Shown in pieces: positions 12,150 through 22,390 of a stretch of 64,000 nucleotides of DNA (the stretch's first letter is position 1; every line of letters begins with the position of its first letter). The DNA is from Deinandra increscens subsp. villosa (lineage: Eukaryota; Streptophyta; Magnoliopsida; Asterales; Asteraceae), in the NCBI GenBank assembly GCA_039602395.1, contig JBCNJP010000020.1:25460483-25524482 (forward strand). The letters are read 5' to 3'. The translations under genes were made by a program, and so were the position numbers. The notes beneath the pieces are model-generated. The model was not told where the DNA came from and did no database searches. It saw only the letters and a list, made by a program, of their open reading frames with translations.

Positions 12150-13110
12150 TTGTGAAATATAGTACTTTCACATGCGAAATATAGTACTTTCACATGTGAA
12201 ATACAGTAATTTCACATGCGAAATACAGTAATTTCACATGTGAAATACAGTAATTTCACATTAGACGTTCACATGTAAATTTACATGTAAAATGAAATGA
12301 AAAGTTTCACATGTAAATTCTCATGTAATGAAAAGTTTCACATGTAAATTCTCATGAAATGAAAAGTTTCATATGTAAATTTAATACTTTTAAATTTATA
12401 AAATTCACATGCGAAATACAATACTTTCACATGTGAAATACAGTAAATTCAAATGTGAAATACAGTAATTTCACATGTGAAATCACAAATTTTAACACTT
12501 CCAAATTTATAAAATTTACAAATTACCTATATATTCTTTACATAAAAAGAGTAATGAAAATTTTCTCTGAATTTATTACAAATTTAAACTAATAAAATTT
12601 ACAAAATACAGTAATTTCACATGTGAAATACAGTAAATTCACATGTGAAATATAGCAATTTCACATGTGAAATACAGTACTTTCACATGCGAAATACAGT
12701 AAATTCACATGTGAAATACAGTAATTTCACATGTGAAATACGATAATTTCGCAAAATACAATAATTTCACATGCAAATTCACATGTAATACAATAATTTC
12801 ACATGTGAAATAAGTGTGAAATACAATAAATTCATATGTGAAATACACTATTTTCACATGTAAATTTAATACTTTTAAATTTATAAAAGTCACATGCGAA
12901 ATATAGTACTTTCACATGTGAAATACAGTAAATTCACATGTGAAATACAGTATATATTCTTTACACAAAAACAGTAATGAAAACTTTCTCTGAATTTATT
13001 ACACATTTAAATTAATAGAATTTACAAAATACAGTACTTTCACATGCGAAATACATTAATTTCACATGTGAAATACAATAATTTCGCATATTTCGCATGC
13101 GAAATTATAC
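12150..13110. repeat. Palindromic minisatellite, unit TTTCACATGTGAAA plus TACAGTAA
   Basis: Roughly 25-30 copies of a ~22-bp unit lie in three clusters separated by AT-rich spacers. The core TTTCACATGTGAAA is a perfect 14-bp palindrome; variants have CACATGCG. Related units occur once or twice in the small element at 32660-32690 and near 16160, so the array was probably amplified from the element's own internal sequence. The array can form many short hairpins. Confidence 0.85.
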
Positions 13111-13142
13111 TTTTAAATTTATTTTTGCATTTTTAACGGCAT

Positions 13143-13232
13143 GCGTTAACGGCGGAGAAGTTGACGGGGATGATCGAGGAGGCGGATACAAACGGTTACG
13201 GACGGATTAATTTCAGGAGCTATCTAGGGTGA
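13143..13232 (+). pseudogene. Possible captured EF-hand (calmodulin-like) gene end
   Basis: A GC-richer island reads ALTAEKLTGMIEEADTNGYG then RINFRSYLG before TGA. This resembles the final EF-hand of calmodulin-like proteins: a helix with MI.EAD, then the loop D-T-N-G-Y-G-R-I-N-F-R-S. Loop position 5 (Tyr instead of Asp) and position 12 (Ser instead of Glu) would weaken calcium binding. With only ~29 codons, similarity by chance cannot be excluded. Confidence 0.45.
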
Positions 13233-13994
13233 TCACTTCTGCAGCTTTTAACAATTGTTTTCTTAAATCAAATGACCCATTTTTATTTATGATTTTCATT
13301 TATATGCAAATCTCATCTTCTATGACAAAATTGAATAATTTTATTGTGTGTTTGGTTGACTGACACATGATCTTTTATAGAAAAAAGATTGTTAGTTTCT
13401 TTGATTAAGTAGCAGGACTGTAGTTGGTGTGGCAGAGATATGGTTTTGTTTCTATAGTATTTGTAATGGTGTTGAGATATGCTTTCTTGTTACAACATGT
13501 AATCAACCAACCACATCAAACCACGCTTTAATTTGAATGTTGATGATTCATTATGTAAAGCTTTTAGAGCTTTTAGAGTCTACAAAGTTTGGATTGTTTG
13601 TTAAAAAAAGCAAATGTCTTCATTTCTAATCAGGCCTAGTTTGAATGGAAGTTTGGACAATGGTAAACAAATAGAATGTTACTAGAAAACTACTACCCAA
13701 GAACTTTCTCTTTGTCTCTGCAACTTGCAACTGTGAACTCCGATCTTTGTTCAGCATTTCCAAGTATAATAGGACTCACAATGTTCATTTCTGACATTAA
13801 AATTCTTGTGCAATATTTTGCTCTCAAATTTCTCATTTAATTTCTTTGTTGCTGCAATGAATCAAAAATCATGAAAAAGTCAAAATAATAATAATCAATG
13901 ACTTCAACGTAACAATAAGACCAAGAAAAAGTCAAAACAATCAAGGGATAGCAAGAGCAACTTGTATTACCACTAAATAGTATCTTTAACTTAC

Positions 13995-14275
13995 TGATAA
14001 AGAGAAGATTTGAAATATATTGTAGCAAAGTCAATGTTTAGTCTCCTCTCAGATGTAAAAGAAGTCACCTCCAACACCCATGTCCCAGGACTGTAACCGT
14101 TCTTAATCTTTGGCACTCCTATAATAAACTATAGCAACAAATGGATATCATCAATAATATCAATTTAAAACTTCATAGAAGATGTAGATATAACACTCAC
14201 TCCAAAAGCTTGTGAGATTGTTTCCCTAAAGGTCCAGCATAAACAATTTGTCCTCCCATCTTCATTCGATGATGT
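13995..14275 (-). pseudogene. Captured PDR-type ABCG transporter exons
   Basis: The minus strand has two exon-like blocks. Block 14275-14201 reads RMKMGGQIVYAGPLGKQSHK then LLE, followed by a GTGAGTG donor. Block 14119-13995 reads GVPKIKNGYSPGTWVLEVTS and continues to RLNIDFATIYFKSSLYQ before GTAAGTT. This is the segment following the second nucleotide-binding domain of pleiotropic-drug-resistance ABCG transporters, whose usual motifs are GG..IYAG.LG, NPATWMLEVT and DFA.IY..S.LY. The two blocks no longer join in frame and a few residues (the YFE.I segment) are missing, so the fragment is broken. Full-length PDR proteins are ~1400 residues. Confidence 0.75.
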
Positions 14276-15276
14276 TAAAACTAGAATTCAAGCGCAAACG
14301 CCTAATTCTTCAGTAATGTATGATGGTATTATGGATTGTTTCAAGAAAAGTGTTACAAATGTTGCAAATACGAATTTTGAATATATCCAAAGAAATTCAT
14401 GTAAAACATCTAGGAAACGCCATTTACCTGTAACGGGCTTCCACCAACATTACTTGTTATATCGACCTCAAAATAAAAACAAAAATAATGCAAATACGAA
14501 TTTTGAATGAATATAACAATGAAATGAAAGCTTAAAGGGTACACCTAATAATATTAATGGTTAACTGTTGATTCTAATTCTTCTAGACCCAAACAAAAAC
14601 AAAAAAAGCTACATAACAATTTGGCCATCGGTGAATGATATTTTGACTACAACATTTTATGCCACTTTAACTTTTAAGTGAAACCACCATAACCTTCAGC
14701 TAAAATATAACATGGAAGAGTTTTACATAATTTACAAGATTCTTTCTACCTGACTTGTAAACTATTTAAAGCAATATCTTGAAGGTGACAGTTCAAGGTC
14801 ATGGTCAAGCTTTTACCGTCCCAAATCAGAACGGTTTCATATAAACGGGTTTTGGTCAAAACAGGGACAAACCCAGTTAGACGGTTTCATATAAACGGGA
14901 TAAAATTGCTACATATCAATTATCAAAGCCTGATGTCTTTTTTACCGTCCCAAATTAGATCCGAAACTTGGATGAGGCAAAACAGGTGGCTTATAGGTTG
15001 AACACCTGATTATATGGGTCATCTCAAGTTTGATAAGATCACATCTCTTTATTTAATTTAATCTGAACACAACTTTATAAATGGTTAGTATTCTATTTGT
15101 AATTGACAGAACTATCTTATTACTTGAACGACCTGATTTAAAAGAAATAAACAATTTGAAAGTTTGAACCTTTAACTAACCCATTTGACATGCTAAAGAT
15201 ACAACATAACTTAATTTGGCAATCTGTATATAAAACTTTCAAGATTGCCACGTCTACAAGAGCATTTTACACATAC

Positions 15277-15315
15277 CCAGCTGGTTAATAATGCTTGGGA
15301 GAATTTCCTGCAATT
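15277..15315 (-). pseudogene. Captured single exon of BTF3 / NAC-beta gene
   Basis: A 39-nt exon with a CCCCAG acceptor before it and a GTATGT donor after it reads (K)LQEILPSIINQLG. This matches the conserved KLQ.ILP.II.QLG segment of the nascent-polypeptide-associated complex beta subunit (BTF3), where PDNL would follow in the next exon. I did not find the neighbouring exons. The identification rests on one short but highly characteristic exon. Confidence 0.6.
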
Positions 15316-15319
15316 CTGG

Positions 15320-16640
15320 GGAAAAAAATCATGACAGAAATGTAAATCAAGATCTAATAGTAAAAATACAAATAGAGGCTTTGGACTTGGAAAACAAGAT
15401 ACATCAAGATATACACTATTAGAAGACTATTGACATACAAGAAATTATATCAGAAACTACATTTATAGATAAATTATGCCCAAAAGGGAGTACTTAAATT
15501 GGAACAAGATAAGATCATTCAGAATGGATTTGTTTGAATCTGGTTTTCAACGATACTCATCACATGTTGAGGGCATAAAGAGCTTGTTAACCAACTTCTA
15601 TGTTTAATTTCATTAATGTATGTTTTGCCAATACAATCTTGATATGTTAAATGAGTTAAATGTTACTTGATACCAAAAAAAAAACACAAATGTTATTTTG
15701 GAGACAAGAGAATAAGGAAACAAACATATTGAAAGAGAGAATATTAATCTTTACATATTAACTTTTGTTTAAATAGACAATGTCATTTAATTTACTCAGA
15801 ATCTCAAATGATCATTTAAACAAGGGGAGCAAGGCTATAGTAATAACCTCAAAAACTGAATTTTCTTGCCAAAATTTCTTTTATGCTTCTCCTAATTTGA
15901 TTATGTAACCTAATATGACAGAAAACCATCATCATAATCATATAAAATTCAAATCCAGGATCTGGATCCTCTAATTTGGTGATTTCTCAATGTTTCCAAG
16001 TTTCCATCGGTTCTCTAAGCATAAATCAAACAAGTACATATCAACAACAGCGAATATTTAGGTATATCAATCACGATTTTCAACCTGGCCTCACTAATGA
16101 CTGATTGATCGTACCTTGAAACAAACCAATTATTTCTAGTGCGAAATATGCTTATTTCACATACGAAATACATTGAAGTGGAACAATTCAACTTACAAAA
16201 CAACAAAAAATATAAAGCAATTCTAATAAAAATGAAGATTTTTGAGGGTTGTTAGTAAGTACAGAGTTTTTTTGAACAAATTGAACACCGAAATCCCCAA
16301 AAAACGGATCGTTACTCTGAAACCCTTAAACGAAACCAAAAGAAACTTACGCCAATGAAGAACACCGAAAATCAAAAGCCAACTTAGGTCAATGATGAAC
16401 AATTGTAGGATGAGATCTTTGATTGAAGAAAATCGAAAGTAGGCGAAATCACTGATGAAGATGAAAGTAGGCTCGATCACATTCTTCTGAAATCAATCGA
16501 TGGAGAAAAGAAAACGACGATAAACATAGAACGTTAAATGACGCGACTGCCCCTCCGTATAGTTTCATATAAAAACCTATTAAGTTTAGTAAATCAATCA
16601 GAACCCTTGGATTAAAATGATCTAATGGTAATTAAGGGTG
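15320..16640. other. Non-coding interior of the 6.1-kb element
   Basis: AT-rich and without recognisable exons. Near 16230-16500, read on the minus strand, there is a pyrimidine-rich leader-like stretch resembling a plant 5' UTR, possibly another captured promoter or leader, but no coding exon could be attached to it. Confidence 0.35.
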
Positions 16641-16681
16641 TCTACATGTCTACACTTATATGGGTGTCTACAATGAACTTT

Positions 16682-16736
<55 letters not shown>

Positions 16737-16741
<5 letters not shown>

Positions 16742-16976
16742 GATTGGTATAAGTCACTTTCTTAAATGGCTTGTCTCTTTTTCTTCTAAATCAGAGAGTT
16801 AGATTCACGGATCAGGGTTTTAGAGATTTTGAGTTAATTTCCATGCATATATATATTGACTGTTGACTTTACTAGTCTTCATGATTTTGGTTGAAAAACG
16901 CCGCACTTGCCCACATGTACAAGGCCTGGGTTTCCATGCCCTAAAATAATAAAGGACTTTTCTTAATTATATATAT
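16737..16976. repeat. 240-bp segment identical to 32876-33115, ends at the gap
   Basis: From ATTGGGATTGGTATAAGTC to the last base before the N run, I see no difference from 32876-33115. The right-hand copy continues into new sequence (TCCTAGCTTTTTC), whereas this copy stops at the gap. That is what an overlapping contig end would look like. Confidence 0.9.
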
Positions 16977-17476
16977 NNNNNNNNNNNNNNNNNNNNNNNN
17001 NNNNNNNNNNNNNNNNNNNNNNNNNNNNNNNNNNNNNNNNNNNNNNNNNNNNNNNNNNNNNNNNNNNNNNNNNNNNNNNNNNNNNNNNNNNNNNNNNNNN
17101 NNNNNNNNNNNNNNNNNNNNNNNNNNNNNNNNNNNNNNNNNNNNNNNNNNNNNNNNNNNNNNNNNNNNNNNNNNNNNNNNNNNNNNNNNNNNNNNNNNNN
17201 NNNNNNNNNNNNNNNNNNNNNNNNNNNNNNNNNNNNNNNNNNNNNNNNNNNNNNNNNNNNNNNNNNNNNNNNNNNNNNNNNNNNNNNNNNNNNNNNNNNN
17301 NNNNNNNNNNNNNNNNNNNNNNNNNNNNNNNNNNNNNNNNNNNNNNNNNNNNNNNNNNNNNNNNNNNNNNNNNNNNNNNNNNNNNNNNNNNNNNNNNNNN
17401 NNNNNNNNNNNNNNNNNNNNNNNNNNNNNNNNNNNNNNNNNNNNNNNNNNNNNNNNNNNNNNNNNNNNNNNNNNNN
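16977..17476. other. Assembly gap, exactly 500 N
   Basis: The run of N from 16977 to 17476 is 500 bases, a round placeholder length typical of scaffolding rather than a measured gap. The right side begins inside a Copia LTR. Confidence 0.95.
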
Positions 17477-17685
17477 AAGGAGAAATTCAACTATTGAATT
17501 TCATCAAATCGAAAAGATAACATGCAAATTGAGAGGAATTCGATTCTTTATTGATGATCATGAAATCAGAATATATACACAGCATACACAGCTCGACGAC
17601 TAACGGCTACAACAACCAAGTTACAAAACTTACATTCTAACCCTTATACTTTCTAAAGAATTACAAATGTAACCAAAACTCAACA
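17477..17685 (-). repeat. Copia 3' LTR, cut by the gap
   Basis: It matches 22182-22390 base for base by eye. The inner boundary is CTCAACA followed by the C-rich complement of the polypurine tract. Confidence 0.9.
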
Positions 17686-17829
17686 AACTCCCCCCTAATT
17701 CTAAGAAAGTGATAATCAAACTTTAGCATTGTATAGTAGAGGTCCCTGGACGTACATATACTAATGTGTTCAATTCCCACATCTATAGAACAAGAGAAAG
17801 AGCTAAAACCTTCATAAGAGTTTCAAGAA

Positions 17830-20800
17830 TTACTTGAATTTACTCATGCCAACTTTTTCCCTCAAATCTTCAAACTTTCCCCTAGCTAAAGATTTAGTCA
17901 AGCCATCAGCCTTCTGCCCTTCACTTCTCACAAACTCAACAGCAATTTTACCATCCTCTATGCTTTCCCTAATGAAGTGATATCTAAGATTAATGTGCTT
18001 AGACCTACCATGAAAAACTGGGTTTTTCATAAGTGCAATGGCAGATTTATTGTCCACATACAACACAGTTTTTGGTTGCTCTTTTCCTGTTATCTCACCC
18101 AGTAACCCTTTCAACCATATACCTTGACAAGCTGCTGATGTGGCAGCCATAAACTCTGCTTCACATGAAGACAATGCCACTGTTCTTTGCTTAGATGAAT
18201 ACCAAGACACTGCAGCCTTGTTGTAAAAGAATATGTTTCCAGATGTGCTTCTGCAATCTTCACTCTCCATTTGATGACTGCTGTCACTAAACCCTTCTAG
18301 TCCCATTCCTGTATCTAGACCATAGCTCAACCCAAAATCCAAAGTTCCTTTCACATACTTGATTATTTGCTTTACAGCCTTCAAGTGTGCTTCCCTTGGA
18401 TCCTGCATATACCTGCTCACATAGCCAACAGAAAAACAAATATCTGGTCTTGATTGAGTTAGGTACCTTAATGACCCCACAAGTTTCCTATAGTTTGTAG
18501 CATCAACTAACTCACCACCTTCATTTTTGAATAGCCTAAGACCAGGTTCCATAGGGATTTTAACCTCATTACACTCCTCTAAGCCAGCTAACTTTACAAT
18601 CTTAGCAGCATATGCACTCTGCTTAACAAATATTCCTTTACTATTCTGATTCACCTCAATGCCAAGATAATAGCTCAATAATCCTAAATCAGTCATCTCA
18701 AATCTATCCATCATTTCCTTTTTAAACTTATTGATGTCTTCTATGTCATTTCCTGTTAACAATAAGTCATCAACATATACACATAAAATGAGACATGACT
18801 TCCCTTTTCTCCTATAATACACAGCCTGTTCATGCATACATCTAACCAGTCCTAACTCCTTTAGAACACTATGTAGCTTAGCATTCCAAGCTCTAGGTGC
18901 CTGCTTAAGGCCATATAATGCCTTCTTAAGCCTATAAACCTTCAGCTCATGTCCTTTCTTAACATACCCTTCAGGTTGCTCAACATATACTACCTCCTTT
19001 AAATCTCCATTCAGAAATGCAGCTTTAACATCTAACTGGTATACTTTCCAATTTGATTTAGCAGCATAAGCCAATAACAACCTAATGGTTTCTATTCTTG
19101 CTACAGGAGCAAACACTTCCTCACAGTCAATGCCTAATTGTTGGACATACCCCTTAGCAACTAGCCTAGCCTTATACTTAGTAACTTGACCCCTTTCATC
19201 TGTCTTAACCTTATAAACCCATTTTAAGCCTATAGATTTACATCCTTTAGGTAAAGCAGTCAATTCCCAAGTATCATTCTTCTCTATGGCACCTATTTCT
19301 TCTTTCATGGCTTTCTTCCAATTCTCCTGCTTGAAAGCATCCCTAAAGCACACTGGTTCCTCCTCTTGAACTAGGAGCAACTCCACAAGCTCCAACTCCT
19401 CTTGCCTGTGTGTCAATTGCCTTAGCCTATTATCAAGAACAAAATCCCTTAACTTTTCAGGGACATTTGGAACTCTGGAAGATCTCCTAGCAGGTTCTAA
19501 CAGCTCATTGGGATCTAATGGTTCAGGTGATTGGCCCTGAAGATTTTCATCTGACTTTTCAGTTTCAGAATCACTAATTCCTTGAGATTGAGAGTCCTGA
19601 GTATTCTGATCAATAGTAACCTGTTCCTGGAATCCTTCCCATTCACTAATCCTTAGTTCACTACTTAACTGATCACTCCTCTCATCCCTAACCATCTTTT
19701 CTTCCCAATTCCAACTTTTAGCCTCATCAAACACTACATCCCTGCTAACTACAATTTTTCCTTCTTTCACATCATACATCCTATTGGCTTTTGAACCTTC
19801 CTCTACACCTAGATACACCATGGCTTTACTTCTATCATCCAGTTTCTTAAGACTAATTTGAATGATTTTGACATACCCAATGCATCCAAACACTCTTAGG
19901 TAACTTAAGTCTGGTTTCTTTCCCCTAATTACCTCATATGGTGTTGTTTCATTCAAGGACTTAGTTGGTAACCTATTTAAGACATAAACTGAATGTCTAA
20001 CACCCTCAGCCCATAGGTCCTTTGGTAATGTTTTTTCTTTCATAATACTTCTTGTCATGTTTAGGATAGTCCTATTTCGTCTCTCAACCACCCCATTCTG
20101 TTGAGGGGAATAAGGGGCAGTTAGGAGCCTAGCTATCCCATTCTCTAAACAGTATTTATTGAATTCTTGTGAAGTAAATTCACCCCCCCTGTCAGACCTA
20201 AGAGCTTTAAGCTTAAGTCCTAATTTTCTTTCTATTCCTGTTTTAAAATCCTTGAACAACCCAAAAGCTTGATCTTTTGTACTTAGAAAATAAACCCACA
20301 TGTACTTGGAACACTCATCCACTATGAGCAAGAAGTACCTGTTCCCAGCCTTGGTTGTAGGTGCTATTGGCCCACACAGGTCCATAGAAAGCAATTCTAA
20401 AGGAATTTTAGCCTTATATGATGTTTCTGAAGGGAAAGATTGCCTTGGCTGTTTGCCTATTAAACAAGATTCACACAATTGTGAATTATGTGAAATCTTG
20501 GGTATTCCAATAGCCATTCCCTTTCTGCTCATTTCTTCTAGAGTCTTAAAATTGACATGGCCAAGCCTGCCATGCCACAACTTATCTTTATCATCCATAC
20601 TGGACTTAAAGCACATAGGAGAATTTGTCTTAAGTACTACTTTATACAACCTATTTGGAGACCTCCCAACCTTCATAACCAATGAACCACTCCTATCAAA
20701 TAGCCACAAGTAATCATTCTTCAACTTAATCTCACATCCATTCTCAGTAAGTTGCCCTAGGCTAATGATATTACTTCTTAACTGAGGGATCAAATACACA

Positions 20801-22020
20801 TCAGTCAAAATTCTTTGCTTATGAGTATGAGCACTTTCTAAGACTATAGACCCTCTGCCCTCTATCTTTACTTTGGACCCATCCCCAAAAGATACAAAAC
20901 CAGATATATTAACATTTAAATCATTAAAGTGAGAAGCTATACCTGACATGTGATTTGAGGCTCCATTGTCCAAGTACCATGTCTGATCTTGATCTCCATC
21001 TTCAGATCTGAACTTTGAGGGCTGAACCTTAGTCTCATCAAGATAAACAACTTCTTTATTATCTTCTGTGCTTGTTATCATAAGTAGAGCTGGTTCATCT
21101 TCAATTTGTGTAAGATTGGATTCTGGTTCCCTTCCATTAACCTTACTGCACTCACTAGCATAGTGTCCAAGTTTATCACACTTGAAACACTTTATTTTGC
21201 TTTTATCCACTCTTTTCTTTGGATGTTTTGATGTAGTACCTAGCTTTGACCACTCCTTCAACTTGCCTGTTCCTTTATGACCTTCATCAACAGTTCTTGA
21301 ACCATTTGACTGCTTGTCCCATTTCTTTCCTTTCTGTTTTGCATCCTTGTGCCTTGCCTTCCATTCTGAGTATGTTAGTAACAGTTCTTGATCCTTTGCC
21401 ACTTGGTGCTTCTGCTTTGACCCAATTCTTTCTTCAAAAGCTTTTAACCGGCCAACAGCTTCTTGAAACAACATGGCATCAAGATCCACGAATTGTTCAA
21501 TTGATGCCACAATTTGAATAAACTTCTCTGGTACACACTCTAAGAGTTTCTTTACCAGAGTGGAGTCATCAATTTTTGACCCTAAGTCAGCAGACCTAGT
21601 CGCTAATGAACTCAATTTAGCAGCAAATTCATCTATAGAATCTGATTCTTTCATTCTTAAAGAATTATACTCAGATTTCAGCGTTTGTAGCCGTGCTTTC
21701 TTAACCCTGTCCTCCCCTACATACCTGGTTTGCACAGAACTCCAGATCTCCTTCGCCGTTTCCAAATTGGCTACCTGAATTATCAAATCTTCCGGTAGCG
21801 ATTGGAACAGATATGCAATTGCCGCGCTGTTTTTCTTCGCATCTACTACAGCACCTTCCGCTGGCTGTATTGTTTCCCAAAGACCATGTACGTTGAAGAT
21901 CGCCTTCATCTTCACCGCCCATATGGTGTAATTTGATTGGGTTAACAGCGGGCACTGGAGGGGAATCGTGGTGTAATTTTCTCTAATCGTTGGTCTTGCA
22001 CCGCCGACTGCGTCACCCAT
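17830..22020 (-). CDS. Copia polyprotein (gag-protease-integrase-RT-RNase H)
   Basis: An uninterrupted frame of 1396 codons has the start ATG at 22020, just inside the primer-binding site and leader. Domain order is that of Ty1/Copia. A UBN2-type gag comes first, then a zinc knuckle CFKCDKLGHYASEC (C278, C281, H286, C291). The aspartic protease site is WYLDNGASNHM (D351), the DNGA form found in many plant Copia proteins. Next are a GAG-pre-integrase segment (LWHGRLGH), an integrase with D-L-C-G-P, RSDRGGEFTS and the PYSPQQNGVVERRNR end of the DDE core, reverse transcriptase with KARLVAKGY, QLDVKAAFLNG and YVDDLLLTG (~residue 1080), and RNase H ending in the VDNKSAI/HINLRYHFIR region. All key residues are present, so it could encode a functional retrotransposon. 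No separate gag stop or frameshift is seen. Confidence 0.95.
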   Translation of the reverse strand: MGDAVGGARPTIRENYTTIPLQCPLLTQSNYTIWAVKMKAIFNVHGLWETIQPAEGAVVDAKKNSAAIAYLFQSLPEDLIIQVANLETAKEIWSSVQTRYVGEDRVKKARLQTLKSEYNSLRMKESDSIDEFAAKLSSLATRSADLGSKIDDSTLVKKLLECVPEKFIQIVASIEQFVDLDAMLFQEAVGRLKAFEERIGSKQKHQVAKDQELLLTYSEWKARHKDAKQKGKKWDKQSNGSRTVDEGHKGTGKLKEWSKLGTTSKHPKKRVDKSKIKCFKCDKLGHYASECSKVNGREPESNLTQIEDEPALLMITSTEDNKEVVYLDETKVQPSKFRSEDGDQDQTWYLDNGASNHMSGIASHFNDLNVNISGFVSFGDGSKVKIEGRGSIVLESAHTHKQRILTDVYLIPQLRSNIISLGQLTENGCEIKLKNDYLWLFDRSGSLVMKVGRSPNRLYKVVLKTNSPMCFKSSMDDKDKLWHGRLGHVNFKTLEEMSRKGMAIGIPKISHNSQLCESCLIGKQPRQSFPSETSYKAKIPLELLSMDLCGPIAPTTKAGNRYFLLIVDECSKYMWVYFLSTKDQAFGLFKDFKTGIERKLGLKLKALRSDRGGEFTSQEFNKYCLENGIARLLTAPYSPQQNGVVERRNRTILNMTRSIMKEKTLPKDLWAEGVRHSVYVLNRLPTKSLNETTPYEVIRGKKPDLSYLRVFGCIGYVKIIQISLKKLDDRSKAMVYLGVEEGSKANRMYDVKEGKIVVSRDVVFDEAKSWNWEEKMVRDERSDQLSSELRISEWEGFQEQVTIDQNTQDSQSQGISDSETEKSDENLQGQSPEPLDPNELLEPARRSSRVPNVPEKLRDFVLDNRLRQLTHRQEELELVELLLVQEEEPVCFRDAFKQENWKKAMKEEIGAIEKNDTWELTALPKGCKSIGLKWVYKVKTDERGQVTKYKARLVAKGYVQQLGIDCEEVFAPVARIETIRLLLAYAAKSNWKVYQLDVKAAFLNGDLKEVVYVEQPEGYVKKGHELKVYRLKKALYGLKQAPRAWNAKLHSVLKELGLVRCMHEQAVYYRRKGKSCLILCVYVDDLLLTGNDIEDINKFKKEMMDRFEMTDLGLLSYYLGIEVNQNSKGIFVKQSAYAAKIVKLAGLEECNEVKIPMEPGLRLFKNEGGELVDATNYRKLVGSLRYLTQSRPDICFSVGYVSRYMQDPREAHLKAVKQIIKYVKGTLDFGLSYGLDTGMGLEGFSDSSHQMESEDCRSTSGNIFFYNKAAVSWYSSKQRTVALSSCEAEFMAATSAACQGIWLKGLLGEITGKEQPKTVLYVDNKSAIALMKNPVFHGRSKHINLRYHFIRESIEDGKIAVEFVRSEGQKADGLTKSLARGKFEDLREKVGMSKFK

Positions 22021-22164
22021 GGCCGGAGATCGAGGTCTCTGAGGTGACGGTCTTCTGGGAGAGGTTAAGAACCGATGAATTGTGACGGCAAATCGGAAAG
22101 AGGATTTCCGATCCCCTTTCGATTTGAACGGGGATTAGGTAATCGGAAATCGAGAGCCCTACGA

Positions 22165-22177
22165 GGCTCTGATACCA
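22165..22177 (-). other. Copia primer-binding site (initiator Met-tRNA)
   Basis: Minus-strand TGGTATCAGAGCC lies four bases from the visible end of the 5' LTR and is complementary to the 3' end of initiator Met-tRNA. It fixes the element's orientation and the inner LTR boundary. Confidence 0.9.
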
Positions 22178-22181
22178 AATC

Positions 22182-22390
22182 AAGGAGAAATTCAACTATT
22201 GAATTTCATCAAATCGAAAAGATAACATGCAAATTGAGAGGAATTCGATTCTTTATTGATGATCATGAAATCAGAATATATACACAGCATACACAGCTCG
22301 ACGACTAACGGCTACAACAACCAAGTTACAAAACTTACATTCTAACCCTTATACTTTCTAAAGAATTACAAATGTAACCAAAACTCAACA
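22182..22390 (-). repeat. Copia 5' LTR
   Basis: It starts TGTTGAG on the minus strand at 22390. The 3' end does not show a clear CA before the primer-binding site, so the true inner end may be one to four bases beyond 22182. Confidence 0.9.

Larger units (their letters stand above)
10564..16688. mobile_element. 6.1-kb (TA)n-bounded element carrying several host gene fragments
   Basis: The left end, GGTTCATTGTAGACACCC followed by a second GTGTAGAC(A)GGTAGACACC block, is complementary to the right end (GGTGTCTACATGTCTACAC, then GGGTGTCTACAATGAAC). This gives imperfect terminal inverted repeats of at least ~50 bp. The same ends bound a 200-bp element at 32630-32829. Between them lie intron-containing pieces of unrelated plant genes on both strands: NIPA, HSP70, EF-hand, PDR-type ABCG and BTF3, plus a long palindromic minisatellite. 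Retained introns show capture at the DNA level. Long inverted ends fit a Pack-MULE-like element; multi-gene capture is also typical of Helitrons, but I see no Helitron ends at its borders. Confidence 0.65.
17477..22390 (-). mobile_element. Young Ty1/Copia retrotransposon, near complete
   Basis: The element lies on the minus strand. The 5' LTR is at 22182-22390 (minus-strand start TGTTGAGTTTTGG), followed by the primer-binding site TGGTATCAGAGCC (22177-22165), a short leader, one long polyprotein frame, a purine tract (complement of AACTCCCCCC at 17686) and the 3' LTR at 17477-17685. The left edge is cut by the gap, so the 3' LTR end and the left target duplication are not visible. The 209 visible LTR bases appear identical, implying a recent insertion. 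The right flank (GGTTATTAGC) corresponds to 4739 in the other copy of the block, which lacks the element. Confidence 0.92.

Noticed and set aside
12150..13110. Regular repeats that could suggest a CRISPR-like array
   Set aside because: Units are contiguous degenerate palindromes without unique spacers, in plant nuclear DNA. It is a minisatellite.
16963..17490. Open frame spanning the gap
   Set aside because: It consists of undetermined bases and carries no information.
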